Translations under genes and position numbers: made by a program
Shown: positions 9,050 to 19,088 of the stretch, piece by piece
How positions within the stretch are numbered: position 1 is the first letter of the stretch
Layout of the letters: the number at the start of each line of letters is the position of its first letter
Assembly: GCA_900542935.1 (NCBI GenBank)
Contig: UQPN01000001.1
Location: forward strand, 134,625 to 198,624
Length of the DNA stretch: 64,000 nucleotides
Reading direction: 5' to 3'
Source: an uncultured Eubacteriales bacterium
Lineage (GTDB): Bacteria; Bacillota; Clostridia; Christensenellales; Borkfalkiaceae
Notes under the pieces: model-generated
What the model saw: the letters and a program-made list of their open reading frames with translations, nothing else
Database searches by the model: none
Told to the model about the DNA's origin: nothing

Positions 9050-9366
9050 AAGAAATTATTTACGACAAACTTGTACGAGACAAAATCCCCAAAATCATTG
9101 AAAAGTCGGGTAAACAGTGTGAAATAGAAATTCTGTCCGACGAAAAACATCTTGAAATGATAGATAAAAAGCTTGATGAGGAACTTGCGGAATATCACAA
9201 GGACCAAAACATTGAAGAACTTGCGGACCTTTTAGAAGTTATTTATGCGGCAACAAAGGCGCGCGGGTATTCTATTGAAGAATTAGAAAAGGTTAGGACT
9301 GAAAAGGCAGAAAGACATGGTGGATTTGATAAGAAAATATTACTTAAAAAAGTAATAGAGGAGTAA
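9046..9366 (+). CDS. MazG-like nucleotide pyrophosphohydrolase
   Basis: This 106-aa protein begins with IIYDKLVRDKIPKIIEKSGK, the hallmark of the small all-alpha MazG/phosphoribosyl-ATP pyrophosphatase-like family. The acidic metal-binding helices follow (KLDEELAEYH and IEELADLLEVIYA). These enzymes hydrolyse NTPs or modified nucleotides. The ATG overlaps the last codon of the ruined DUF2075 gene and the helicase starts three bases after its stop, so it is mid-operon. Association of MazG-like proteins with such helicases is common in defence islands; the substrate is unknown. Confidence 0.78.
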   Translation: MKEIIYDKLVRDKIPKIIEKSGKQCEIEILSDEKHLEMIDKKLDEELAEYHKDQNIEELADLLEVIYAATKARGYSIEELEKVRTEKAERHGGFDKKILLKKVIEE

Positions 9367-9368
9367 AG

Positions 9369-11633
9369 ATGACGGAATTGAAGTCTATTTCCGGTAGCGG
9401 AGCAGAAGATTTATTCATAGATTTATTTGCCGACACTTTTGGTGCGGAAAAGGCGGGGTATTTATATTCTCAATACCCTTTCTTTGACATATATCAAAAT
9501 GCAAGATTTGCTGATTTTGTCTGCGAAAGTGGAGCAAAAAGAATTGCTATTGAAATAGACGATGAAGCATCGCACAATCCAAGACTTGTTTCAAAAGATA
9601 AATTCACAGACGATTTGCTCAAACAGAACAGTATGATTCATCTCGGTTGGGACGTTTATCGTTGGACGGTTAGACAAATGCAAAAACAGCCCGACACGGT
9701 TAAAGATGAATTGCGTCTGTTTTTAGGCTCGGAAAGTAGATTTAAGGAAATAGACGATTATCTTCCTACCCAACGTGGACAAGCGCTTGACGGTGAAAAA
9801 CTTGAACTTCGTGAATACCAGCAAGAAGCGCTTAAAAACTTGCAAGTTATGAGAGAAAATAAGGAAACGATTGCGCTCTTATATCAAGCAACGGGTACGG
9901 GTAAAACCGTAACGGCAGTTATGGACGCTAAAAAAGTTGGCGGGCGTACGTTATTTGTTGCGCATACCATGGAACTTGTCAATCAAGCATATAAAACGTT
10001 TAAGTCAATATGGAATAGCGTTTCAGTGGGTAAATTTGCCGATAACGTAAAGGACTATGATTCGCACGTGATTTGTGGTAGTATTCAAAGTGTTGCGCTT
10101 AATTTGGACTCTTTTAAGTACGACGATTTCGATTACATAATCATTGACGAAGCGCACCACGCCACGGCAGACACCTATCAAAAGGTTTTGGCGTATTTTA
10201 AGCCGAAATTTATATTAGGTTTAACGGCTACGCCCGAACGCGCAGACGACACGAATATTCTTGAAATTTTCAAAAACACGGCACATAAATTAGATATTCA
10301 AACGGCAGTTGAAATGGGCGCGCTTACCAACGTTCGTTGTATCAGAATCCATACGAATATTGATATGACGAAAGTTCGTTTTAATAGCGTGCAGTATAAT
10401 ATTCGAGATTTAGACGTTAAAATTTGCATAACGGAAAGGAATAAACTCATTGTTGATACTTGGCTTAATTACGTTAAAGACAAGCGCACGGTAGTGTTCT
10501 GCGCTTCGGTAAAACACGCGGATCAGATAGCAGAACTTTTCAAGGAACAAGGCGTTTCGGCTATGGCGGTTTCAGGTAGTATGAAAACGTCCGAAAGAAA
10601 CGAGCAAATTGCAAAGTTTGCCAGTGGCGAGTTGAAAGTTTTGTGTGCGTGTGATTTGTTAAACGAAGGCTGGGATTGTCCGCAAACGGAAGTGCTGTTT
10701 ATGGCTCGTCTCACCATGTCAAAAGTTTTATATACGCAACAATTAGGTCGTGGTATGCGACTTAGCGAAGGGAAAGAGTTTTTAATGGTGTTTGACTTTG
10801 TGGACAACGCAAGTCAATATAACGCGCCGTATTCTATGCACCGTTTGTTTAAGATTAAGGATTATCACGCAGGTGGAACGGTTTTAGGAAAGAAAGGGCA
10901 ACGGGAAGCGGAAATAGAGATTTATGCGAAAGGAGAACGTCCCAATGCGGTTATAGATTATCCAGTTGATGCTACCGATTACGAAGCTGTTGATATCTTT
11001 AATTGGCAAGAAGAGGCGGTGGGTATGATAAGTCAGATGGAATTTATTCGCCGTGTGGACGTTCAGTCTGAAACGATAGAGAGATATGTTCGTGAAGGAA
11101 AATTGATTCCAGACTTGGTAATACCTATGAGCGAACACAGGGTGTTTAAGTATTTCAAAGAAGAAACTTTGGAACGTTATGCGCAAGAGTTTGGCTGGAA
11201 ACTTATAGACGATAATAACCGCAAGACGTTGTTTTTGGAAATGGTTGAGCAAATGGATATGAGTTATTCTTATAAGCCTGTTTTGCTTAAAGCGGTACTG
11301 CAATATGCGGACAAGCAAGGTAGAGTGAAGATAGAAGATATCGTTTCGTATTTTAAGGCGTATTACGAAAATAGGCGAGCAAAAGGATTGAAAGTAGAGA
11401 AACAAAATAGCATTTTCGCAAAAGGCGGATATACCGATAAAGAAGCGGAACGAAATATTCTTTCTAATCCATTTAAGCGTTTTGAAGATATGAATATGAT
11501 GCGTCATACAAAAACGCTTGGAATCGTGGAAGTAGATTCAATCGTTTGGAAGAAACTTTCAGAGGACGAGAAAGAATATATACTTTCTGTTTGCGATAAA
11601 AAGTTGGACGAATATTACGCAAGAATAAAGTAA
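9369..11633 (+). CDS. DEAH-box superfamily 2 helicase with N-terminal nuclease-like domain
   Basis: This 754-aa protein starts with a DUF559/Vsr-like segment (residues about 40-105, ADFVCESGAKRIAIEID then LLKQNSMIHLGWDVYRW), where the acidic residues suit a PD-(D/E)XK nuclease. The helicase core carries Walker A ATGTGKT (174-180), DEAH (260-263), LGLTATPER (near 280) and motif VI QQLGRGMR (near 457). The C-terminal 230 residues include a helical ENRRAKGLKVEKQ region of unknown role. It is fully open and probably cotranscribed with the MazG-like gene. It resembles restriction-like helicases of defence islands. Confidence 0.85.
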   Translation: MTELKSISGSGAEDLFIDLFADTFGAEKAGYLYSQYPFFDIYQNARFADFVCESGAKRIAIEIDDEASHNPRLVSKDKFTDDLLKQNSMIHLGWDVYRWTVRQMQKQPDTVKDELRLFLGSESRFKEIDDYLPTQRGQALDGEKLELREYQQEALKNLQVMRENKETIALLYQATGTGKTVTAVMDAKKVGGRTLFVAHTMELVNQAYKTFKSIWNSVSVGKFADNVKDYDSHVICGSIQSVALNLDSFKYDDFDYIIIDEAHHATADTYQKVLAYFKPKFILGLTATPERADDTNILEIFKNTAHKLDIQTAVEMGALTNVRCIRIHTNIDMTKVRFNSVQYNIRDLDVKICITERNKLIVDTWLNYVKDKRTVVFCASVKHADQIAELFKEQGVSAMAVSGSMKTSERNEQIAKFASGELKVLCACDLLNEGWDCPQTEVLFMARLTMSKVLYTQQLGRGMRLSEGKEFLMVFDFVDNASQYNAPYSMHRLFKIKDYHAGGTVLGKKGQREAEIEIYAKGERPNAVIDYPVDATDYEAVDIFNWQEEAVGMISQMEFIRRVDVQSETIERYVREGKLIPDLVIPMSEHRVFKYFKEETLERYAQEFGWKLIDDNNRKTLFLEMVEQMDMSYSYKPVLLKAVLQYADKQGRVKIEDIVSYFKAYYENRRAKGLKVEKQNSIFAKGGYTDKEAERNILSNPFKRFEDMNMMRHTKTLGIVEVDSIVWKKLSEDEKEYILSVCDKKLDEYYARIK

Positions 11634-11715
11634 AATTATATACTTTTTAGTGGGGAAATTCGACAACTGCGGAAAAATATTATGATTACTGCGGAATAGA
11701 TTTTAAATCTGGTTA

Positions 11716-11724
11716 TGTTATAAT
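11716..11724 (+). promoter_or_regulatory. Extended -10 promoter before the NUDIX fusion gene
   Basis: TG-T-TATAAT (11716-11724) forms an extended -10 element with no good -35 box. The ATG at 11742 follows a strong GGGGGAG ribosome binding site. Confidence 0.55.
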
Positions 11725-11741
11725 AGAAGTGGGGGAGTGTT

Positions 11742-14700
11742 ATGGTAGAAGTTGTTGCGGCGCTTATATGGGATAAGGATAAGTTTTTGATTTGTCAAAG
11801 ACCTGCTAATAAAGCACGAGCTCTCCTTTGGGAGTTTGTTGGCGGCAAGGTTGAGAAAGGCGAAACAAAAGAGCAAGCCTTAATCCGTGAGTGCAAAGAA
11901 GAACTAAATATTACGCTAAACGTCGGTGACGTTTTTATGGAAGTTGTCCACGAATACCCCGATATTACCGTGCATTTGACTTTGTTTAATGCAACAATAG
12001 CCGAAGGCGTTCCACAAAAAATAGAGCATAACGATATAAAATGGATAACGTCGGCAGAAATTCCTAACTACAATTTCTGCCCAGCAGATGAAGAAATTTT
12101 AGAAAAAATTAAAAATATGAATAAAAAACAAACTAACAAAGAAAAACGAAAAAGAGATGATTTTACCGAATCGGTTAAAAGAAAAGCAGCCCAAAGAGTT
12201 GCGTATAGATGTTCTTTCCCCGGATGTGGTGTTTCAACTATAGGACCAAAACATGGCGATGCATTGGGTGTAGCTTCAGTTGGACAAGCATGTCATATAT
12301 GTGCGGCTGCGACAAATGGACCTAGATATGATGAAACGATGACAGAAAAAGAAAGGAAAGCCATAGAAAATTGTATTTGGATGTGTGATACGCACGCAAA
12401 ATTAATTGATTCTGACGAATTTAAATATCCTGTTTCATTATTACGAGAATGGAAGAATAGTGCAGAGAAAATAGCGGCTGAGAATTTAGCAAATTATAAG
12501 TTTTCTAAAGAACAGTTAAAAGACACAAATTCTTTAGCATTAATCTTTGACGAGTTAATTAAAGAGGGTAACTTTGATGCGTTAAGGATGATTATAGATA
12601 AAACAAACAAAGGTAGTAACGATGAAATATTATTGAGATATCAAGTCATCTATAATGTTTATTGTAATAGAGACGCATTACTCCTAAGCATAAATTATTA
12701 TTTGCAGAATGCGAATCCGAAAAAATGCGATGACATTTTAAGATGTTTAGTGGCAAATAATATTTCTAATGGAATAGATGAATTGCTTCCTTGTTGTGAT
12801 AATGAGGAAATAAAGAAACTGGCAATTGAGATTAAAAAGGAAAATATAAATAATTACATATTTAGAGATAAAAAAGAAATAGAGGAAGGACCATTACCTG
12901 CGTTTAAAGATAATGAAACGATTTCTAAGCTTTTATCTAATATTGTAATTATAAGCAAGTTTCCTGCGCTTCCAACTATGGCTAACGGAGAAAAGTTTGC
13001 TCTTTATGAAAAGGAATTTGTATGTGAGATGTTAGCGCATGCATGGAAACTGTTTAGTGGCATGTTGAAGCAGAAAAGTAAAAAAAATGACGAGGTACTG
13101 AAGGAACATTATCTTTTTATAAAGAAAGCAATTCCAAAAATTATTAAACTAGACAAAGCAATTCAAGAAAATATATGGTGCTATACTTTGAATTATGTAT
13201 TAGCAGACGAGGGCGAATTTAACTATATTTACTCAATGTGTCCGATATCTATAAGAGAAACAGGGCAGTGCAAACAAATTGAAACGCTTTTTGAATTAAT
13301 GCATAATAAAATAGATGCGGACAAAGCCTTAGAGGACGAAGAATTGAAAAGAGACGAGGGGAAACTTGTACAGATTCTTTTATCTGCTTCTAAAGAAAAG
13401 AAATTTAGCTATCTTGAAGATAATAAATTTTTATTAAAAAAGAATGTTTATTTTTTGTACGTTTGGACGACGTCATGTGATTTGGGTGAAGAAGATATAA
13501 GCAAAAACATTTTGTCATACAAGGCATATTTCGAGAATGATTTTTTATGGAACTGTTTAGCCGCTTATTATAATTGTATGGGGAATCCCTCTACAAATCT
13601 ATCATGGATAATAGAACACAAACAGAATTTAGGATATCCTGAAATTGAATTGTTTATAAAAGTTTTAAGGAAATATAAACAATGGGATGAGTTAAATAAA
13701 TTGGTAGAAGTGGTTATTCCTTTAGATATAAAATATCAAATAATATTAGCCTTAACTGAAAATACAAGTATTGAAAATATTCAAAATTGTATAAAGCTAT
13801 TTGATAAATTAGAGCAATCTGAGTTTTGTAGAGAGGGCTTTTATTATAATTTTTCTTCTCTTTATTATCAAGTGAATGATGTTGTTAGGTCAAAAGCTTA
13901 TCTTGAAAAAGAATTCGATGCGTATCAAAAAGAAGAAAGTTTATTGGAATTACTAAAACTTCGATATAAAACGTTAGATTTTAAGCTGGATAGATACGTG
14001 GACGCAGCAAAAAACACGGCTAATGCAGAAATTTTATTTCTTGTAGCAATTTTTTACGAAAAGAAACAAGATTTAAATCAACAAAGAGTATATTTGTTAA
14101 AAGCGCTATTTATAGACCCTCAAAATGAAAACACATTAAGAGGTTTGGCTTCATGGTTCTTACAAAATGAAAAAAGTAGTTCTATAGAAATTGGTAAAAT
14201 ATACAAATTAAAAAATGACTCAAGGGAACTTAATGTAGCGTTGATAGATAGCAATTTAATTGAAGGAATTGCAACTAAAGAAGTAATAGGTTGTACGATT
14301 GTTAACTGTAAAGCAAATGGCGTCATTGGTTGGAACTTTTACGATAAAAATGATGTTGTTGAATTTAATGGAGAAAAATTTAAGATAATTGATATAACTT
14401 CCTTCATACAGGAATTGTCTCAATTTGTGATTGGGAAATTAATGACAGCTAAAGACGTTACAACTATAAAGGGTAGCACGACGGAAGAAGCAATAGAACA
14501 AATTAAACAATTGATGAATAAACAAGAGACTGAACAAAAAAGAGTTTTATCAATTTTTAATGAGTCAAGAGGTGTTTTGCCTATAACTATGCTTGCGCGA
14601 AAATTAGGTTGCGGCTATGAAGAAACTTGGAACACAATAATTTCAATAAATGAGTTGAAAATTGACAATAGTAGCACGAGTGGACTAAACCAATGTAATT

Positions 14701-15605
14701 ATATTATGGCGCATGATGCTATAGGAACACTTATGTCGCTAAACGCCATGGAAGATTTAAGCAATATTGACTTTATTCTACCGGAACAAGCAAAGATAGC
14801 TTTTCTGTCAAAGATAACAGAGAAGATTAATGATGTTCAATCTAAAAACTCTGTTGGAAAACTTTATACTCGAGATGATCAGCTGTACAGATTCGAGCAT
14901 GATAAAGAATATAAAAAGGGCGCTGCTGTTTTTTTGTCAAAAGTAAAGGAATTTCTTGAAAAAATAGAGGGTGTTAATTGTAGTATTTATCAAACCACAA
15001 ATTCAGATTTTAAAGCTTTTTTTATAGATAATAATTTAGTTAACGAGAGTTACATGTTGGGATTAGCTCAATCAAACAATAACTATGTATTAGTAACAGA
15101 TGAGCCGTTTATGTGCATTATTTGTGACATGGAAAAAATCCCACGTGTAAGCTTTATTGATTTATTATTGAATCAAAATTTGCCTTGCGACAAACTGCTG
15201 GATTATATGGAAAAATTATCTAATTATAACTTCATAAATTTCTTTAACGCTGAACGATATAAAAGAATTATTGATTTTGCCTTAAAAGAAGATGAATTGA
15301 AAGCGAAAGAATTATTATTAAGATTTGAGAAATGGCTAATGCCAGAGAATAGCTCTAAAGAACATCAGCAAAGAGTTTTTAATGTATATCGTGAACTTGG
15401 TATTGAGGATAGAGATTCAAGTTATTTTAATTCTTTGAGTGAAATCGGAAGATTTTATTTTGCTAAACTTTTTCCAGAAAAGCATCAAGAAATCATAGAA
15501 AGAATTAAAAACATGAAATTCAAGGTAGAAGTTAAGCCTTCTGATGGGGAGGATTTTACAGTTCAAGTAGGCGTTTTTGAAAACGAAAATAATGAAGAAG
15601 GATAA
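11742..15605 (+). CDS. NUDIX - HNH-like - helical repeat - PIN-like fusion protein (1287 aa)
   Basis: Residues 1-125 form a complete MutT-type NUDIX hydrolase. The box matches GX5EX7REUXEE exactly (G35, E41, R49-E50, E53-E54) and ends with the usual NFCPADEEIL tail. From Met126 a second protein begins: an HNH-like zinc domain with Cys157/Cys162, His185, Asn210, Cys215 and His218 (GQACHICAA; ENCIWMCDTHAKLID). Some 650 residues of TPR-like helices follow, then a beta-rich segment (about 820-900) and a C-terminal PIN-like region with YVLVTDEPFMC near 1115. Base composition drops sharply at the NUDIX/HNH border, so the fusion looks recent. Such proteins are probable defence effectors degrading DNA or RNA; the C-terminal assignment is tentative. 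Confidence 0.7.
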   Translation: MVEVVAALIWDKDKFLICQRPANKARALLWEFVGGKVEKGETKEQALIRECKEELNITLNVGDVFMEVVHEYPDITVHLTLFNATIAEGVPQKIEHNDIKWITSAEIPNYNFCPADEEILEKIKNMNKKQTNKEKRKRDDFTESVKRKAAQRVAYRCSFPGCGVSTIGPKHGDALGVASVGQACHICAAATNGPRYDETMTEKERKAIENCIWMCDTHAKLIDSDEFKYPVSLLREWKNSAEKIAAENLANYKFSKEQLKDTNSLALIFDELIKEGNFDALRMIIDKTNKGSNDEILLRYQVIYNVYCNRDALLLSINYYLQNANPKKCDDILRCLVANNISNGIDELLPCCDNEEIKKLAIEIKKENINNYIFRDKKEIEEGPLPAFKDNETISKLLSNIVIISKFPALPTMANGEKFALYEKEFVCEMLAHAWKLFSGMLKQKSKKNDEVLKEHYLFIKKAIPKIIKLDKAIQENIWCYTLNYVLADEGEFNYIYSMCPISIRETGQCKQIETLFELMHNKIDADKALEDEELKRDEGKLVQILLSASKEKKFSYLEDNKFLLKKNVYFLYVWTTSCDLGEEDISKNILSYKAYFENDFLWNCLAAYYNCMGNPSTNLSWIIEHKQNLGYPEIELFIKVLRKYKQWDELNKLVEVVIPLDIKYQIILALTENTSIENIQNCIKLFDKLEQSEFCREGFYYNFSSLYYQVNDVVRSKAYLEKEFDAYQKEESLLELLKLRYKTLDFKLDRYVDAAKNTANAEILFLVAIFYEKKQDLNQQRVYLLKALFIDPQNENTLRGLASWFLQNEKSSSIEIGKIYKLKNDSRELNVALIDSNLIEGIATKEVIGCTIVNCKANGVIGWNFYDKNDVVEFNGEKFKIIDITSFIQELSQFVIGKLMTAKDVTTIKGSTTEEAIEQIKQLMNKQETEQKRVLSIFNESRGVLPITMLARKLGCGYEETWNTIISINELKIDNSSTSGLNQCNYIMAHDAIGTLMSLNAMEDLSNIDFILPEQAKIAFLSKITEKINDVQSKNSVGKLYTRDDQLYRFEHDKEYKKGAAVFLSKVKEFLEKIEGVNCSIYQTTNSDFKAFFIDNNLVNESYMLGLAQSNNNYVLVTDEPFMCIICDMEKIPRVSFIDLLLNQNLPCDKLLDYMEKLSNYNFINFFNAERYKRIIDFALKEDELKAKELLLRFEKWLMPENSSKEHQQRVFNVYRELGIEDRDSSYFNSLSEIGRFYFAKLFPEKHQEIIERIKNMKFKVEVKPSDGEDFTVQVGVFENENNEEG

Positions 15606-15626
15606 AATATAAAGGAGAATTTACAA

Positions 15627-18600
15627 ATGGTAAAAAGTATGCAATGCGCAGTAGAAAAATTTGTAAAAGCAAAAGAAAACGGGCTTTGTTTAATAGATAT
15701 GCCCACGGGTTCTGGTAAGACATACCTTACTGGTAAAATTATAGGCGGATTTATTCGTGAAGAAATTCTACAAGACGTTAAAACTATCATTTATTTAACT
15801 CCGCAAAAGAAGAATATAGATGATATTTTTAATGACGTAAAGCGCGATTTTTCAGATAATCCGTCTCTTTTTGATGCAAATGTTTTGAGAATCTATGCGA
15901 ATTATGAAAGTGTCTTAGATAAGTTTTTGGAGGTTTACGATAAAATCCCTTATGCGATTCAAAATAGACAGTCTTGTAAAGATTTGAAAAAGCAGATAGA
16001 ACTTTATAACGATTTGCTAAATAGAAATATTCCAAAGGATATTTTAGATAGCACGCTTGCAGAAATAAGGAAACACTATGAGGTTGCGTTTAGAAAAGAT
16101 TTAGCTGAAGAATTATCAAAGATTGCGAAAAATAAACGTGAAAAAAAGATAAAGCTTAATAGTAAAGAATATTCGTGGATAAAAGTGTTATATCCTGCTT
16201 GTTTAACAGAAGATAGAAAAGTTTTATTTATGACGGTTGATAAGTTTGTTTCAGGAAATGATCCGATTATTTCTAAATCATATCGTTTTATTTCGCACTC
16301 TAAGACAAAAAATGCATTAATTTTTATTGACGAATTTGATGCTACTAAAGACGTTTTACTTAATCAGGAAATACAGAATTGTACTGATTACAAAATGGAT
16401 TTAATAAAGCTATTTTCTAGCATATCAAACACATTAAAAGGCAGAGAATTTCCTTTATCGATATTTGCGAATTCTTTGGATGAGGACGATAAAACAAGTT
16501 CTATTTATCAGTTCAACAAAATGAAAAAATACTTTGAAGAGGTTGAGGAGAAGTATAATTTAAATTATTTATTCAAATTAGATCCTCAAGAAGAAAGTGA
16601 TAGATATTTCTTGTTTGATGATTACCAATTACATACGATAACAAATTCCAAAACTGATAAAAATATAATTTTAGAAGTAAATAAAAAGAAAAAGCAAAAT
16701 ACAATTTCCATCTCTAAAGATAGTGATGATGGAAAGTTTTATCGTACAATTTATTCAATTAAAAATACAATAAATGTCTTTATAGGTTGCTGCGCAAATA
16801 TGGCAAAAGTTTATATGAATCATTATAATAATGATGCTCGAAAAACCCATAGGGATATGATGGAAATTGACCAAGCGGTTAGTACTATAATTGATTTGTA
16901 TAATTTAGACTATGTTATGGCTAAAAATATTACTGCCATGATAGTTGATAACATTTCTATTCCTGTTATAGATAGAGGTAGAGACGTATTTGATACTGAT
17001 TTCTATATGAATGGGTTTAGATATTATGATTTTAAGGATGATATATCCCACAATGAGTCTACAACAATGGCAATGTGCTATTTGGATAATACACCCGAAA
17101 AATTTATGCTTTCTCTAGCAAGCAAGGCAAGAGTGGTTGGATTGTCGGCTACTGCTAGTATTGAAACTGTTACGGGAAATTACAACATAGAATATTTAAG
17201 TGATAGGTTGAATGATGATTATTATGAGATGCCCACTTATGATAAAGAAAATATTCAAAACTATATTAAATCGCGTCTAAATAATAGTGATAACATTAAC
17301 GTAACGACAGAAAGTTTAGATGAAGTAAAGTCAGACAATCTAGAGGATATTCTTGCTCAATTATTTAATACGGACGAAAATATAGAGTTGTTCACAGGGA
17401 AACTTGCTAGATATCAACAAACAGATAAAAGAGATCCGTTTTATAATGTGAAAAGAATCGTTAAGGCAATGAAAGCTGTAAGGGCTTTTATTGAAAATAA
17501 GGCTTCTAAAGTTTTATTAGTAATGACGAATAGGAACGTTGTAGAATATAGCGAATATAATATATTTTCTGAAGAAATAATTGAAGCGTTGATTGATTCC
17601 TTGTGCAATGAAATGGAGGTAAGCAAACCGAAGGCACACTACTTAAACAGTTCAGAATTTCTAGCTCAAAAAGAAGATTATAAAAAAGATATTCAGCTGG
17701 GCGAAAAGGTTATATTGTTTTCCAGCTACAATACGGCAGGAACCGGACAAAACCTTCAATATGAAATAGATAACAAAGAAATGGATATTGACTCGCTCTA
17801 TTTGGAACTTCCAACAAATATTTTAGTCAATGTTTCAGAACTTAGGGAAGAGGCTAGTTTGATAAAACTAATTTATCAATATGAAACATTGAAAACAAGT
17901 GGGGAAATAACAAAAAATACAGCATTTGGTAATATCAAATCTGCGTTTAGACGATTAATGACGGCAAATAAGACCGACCATTTTGATTATTATGCTTATA
18001 AAGCAGAATCTATAAATAATCACATAGTAAAAATAGTTATTCAAGCGGTGGGTAGAATTTGTCGTACAAAAAACAAAAATACAAATATAAACATTTATGT
18101 TGACGAAGAGATTTTTAAAAACGTTGACTTTTCTGTGGCTTTTAAAAATGATAGAATATTAAATCCAGAATTTAGAAAAATTGCGGAATTGAATGCAAAA
18201 ACGAGTCCTAGTGATATACATATTAATTTAAATAAGGCTTGTGATAGAAATGCTCGTGTAAAAACGCGCATAGAAAATATTCTTAATGTAAATAGAACAT
18301 CTTGGAGTGATAAGGATGTAGAACAGTGGAATGATATGCGAGAATTCGTATTGAAGCATCCCACAATTCCAAAATCAGAATTAACTTTAGAAGTAAAAAA
18401 ACATTATTCTGTTAGAGATTTTTACCTTGAAGCGAGGGATGGAGAAACAATAAATCATTATTTATATATTAATGATGAAACCGAAGCAAAACAAATACTT
18501 TATGATTATAGTTTAGAGAAAAGAAAAAATACAATCAGGATAGATGAATATGGTACTAGATTAACTAATTTAATACGTATTCCTGCGGTTAAAAAGGTTT

Positions 18601-19088
18601 TTGAAGAAAACGGTTATGCTATATCTTTCAAAAGTAATGATTGCATGATATTGCCGGTAGTTTATCAAAATATTTATAAAGGAGCGCTTGGAGAAGTAGC
18701 TGGTAAGGCTATTTTAGAGGCTAATGGCATCAAATTATCCGAAATTACAGATGTTACTAAGTTTGAAAAATTCGATTTTTGTTTAATGGCAGATAAAGAT
18801 GTTTATATCGATTTTAAAAACTGGTCAGAGCAAGATAAAGTAGATAGAGATGAGTATAGAAAAAAGTGTTTGGCTAAATTAGACAAAATTGGAGGCAAAA
18901 AAGTATTTATCATAAATGTGGCGGCTAACAACTTTCAAATTCATAGTAGTTATAACAATAAAATTATTGAGATTTCAAGTTTGTGTAAAATAATGCCTAA
19001 ATCAGAATTGTTGTATCAATTGGATGAAAGAGATATGAGCAGGGTTATTAGATTGTTATTGGAGGCTTGTAACAATGGCAATATGTAA
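15627..19088 (+). CDS. Large superfamily 2 helicase with C-terminal nuclease-like domain
   Basis: This 1153-aa protein has Walker A IDMPTGSGKT (residues 23-32), a DExD-type Walker B LIFIDEFDATKD (near 233), motif III VVGLSATAS (near 507) and motif VI IQAVGRICRTKN (near 806). The SSYNTAGTGQNLQ element precedes motif VI. Organisation is DinG/Cas3-like with long inserts; no Fe-S cysteine cluster was seen. The C-terminal 150 residues contain GEVAGKAILEANG...KFDFCL...VYIDFKNW, which fits a PD-(D/E)XK fold (Glu, Asp, DxK). AGGAGA precedes the ATG. The next gene overlaps its end by 14 bases, implying a shared transcript and a joint function. Confidence 0.75.
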   Translation: MVKSMQCAVEKFVKAKENGLCLIDMPTGSGKTYLTGKIIGGFIREEILQDVKTIIYLTPQKKNIDDIFNDVKRDFSDNPSLFDANVLRIYANYESVLDKFLEVYDKIPYAIQNRQSCKDLKKQIELYNDLLNRNIPKDILDSTLAEIRKHYEVAFRKDLAEELSKIAKNKREKKIKLNSKEYSWIKVLYPACLTEDRKVLFMTVDKFVSGNDPIISKSYRFISHSKTKNALIFIDEFDATKDVLLNQEIQNCTDYKMDLIKLFSSISNTLKGREFPLSIFANSLDEDDKTSSIYQFNKMKKYFEEVEEKYNLNYLFKLDPQEESDRYFLFDDYQLHTITNSKTDKNIILEVNKKKKQNTISISKDSDDGKFYRTIYSIKNTINVFIGCCANMAKVYMNHYNNDARKTHRDMMEIDQAVSTIIDLYNLDYVMAKNITAMIVDNISIPVIDRGRDVFDTDFYMNGFRYYDFKDDISHNESTTMAMCYLDNTPEKFMLSLASKARVVGLSATASIETVTGNYNIEYLSDRLNDDYYEMPTYDKENIQNYIKSRLNNSDNINVTTESLDEVKSDNLEDILAQLFNTDENIELFTGKLARYQQTDKRDPFYNVKRIVKAMKAVRAFIENKASKVLLVMTNRNVVEYSEYNIFSEEIIEALIDSLCNEMEVSKPKAHYLNSSEFLAQKEDYKKDIQLGEKVILFSSYNTAGTGQNLQYEIDNKEMDIDSLYLELPTNILVNVSELREEASLIKLIYQYETLKTSGEITKNTAFGNIKSAFRRLMTANKTDHFDYYAYKAESINNHIVKIVIQAVGRICRTKNKNTNINIYVDEEIFKNVDFSVAFKNDRILNPEFRKIAELNAKTSPSDIHINLNKACDRNARVKTRIENILNVNRTSWSDKDVEQWNDMREFVLKHPTIPKSELTLEVKKHYSVRDFYLEARDGETINHYLYINDETEAKQILYDYSLEKRKNTIRIDEYGTRLTNLIRIPAVKKVFEENGYAISFKSNDCMILPVVYQNIYKGALGEVAGKAILEANGIKLSEITDVTKFEKFDFCLMADKDVYIDFKNWSEQDKVDRDEYRKKCLAKLDKIGGKKVFIINVAANNFQIHSSYNNKIIEISSLCKIMPKSELLYQLDERDMSRVIRLLLEACNNGNM

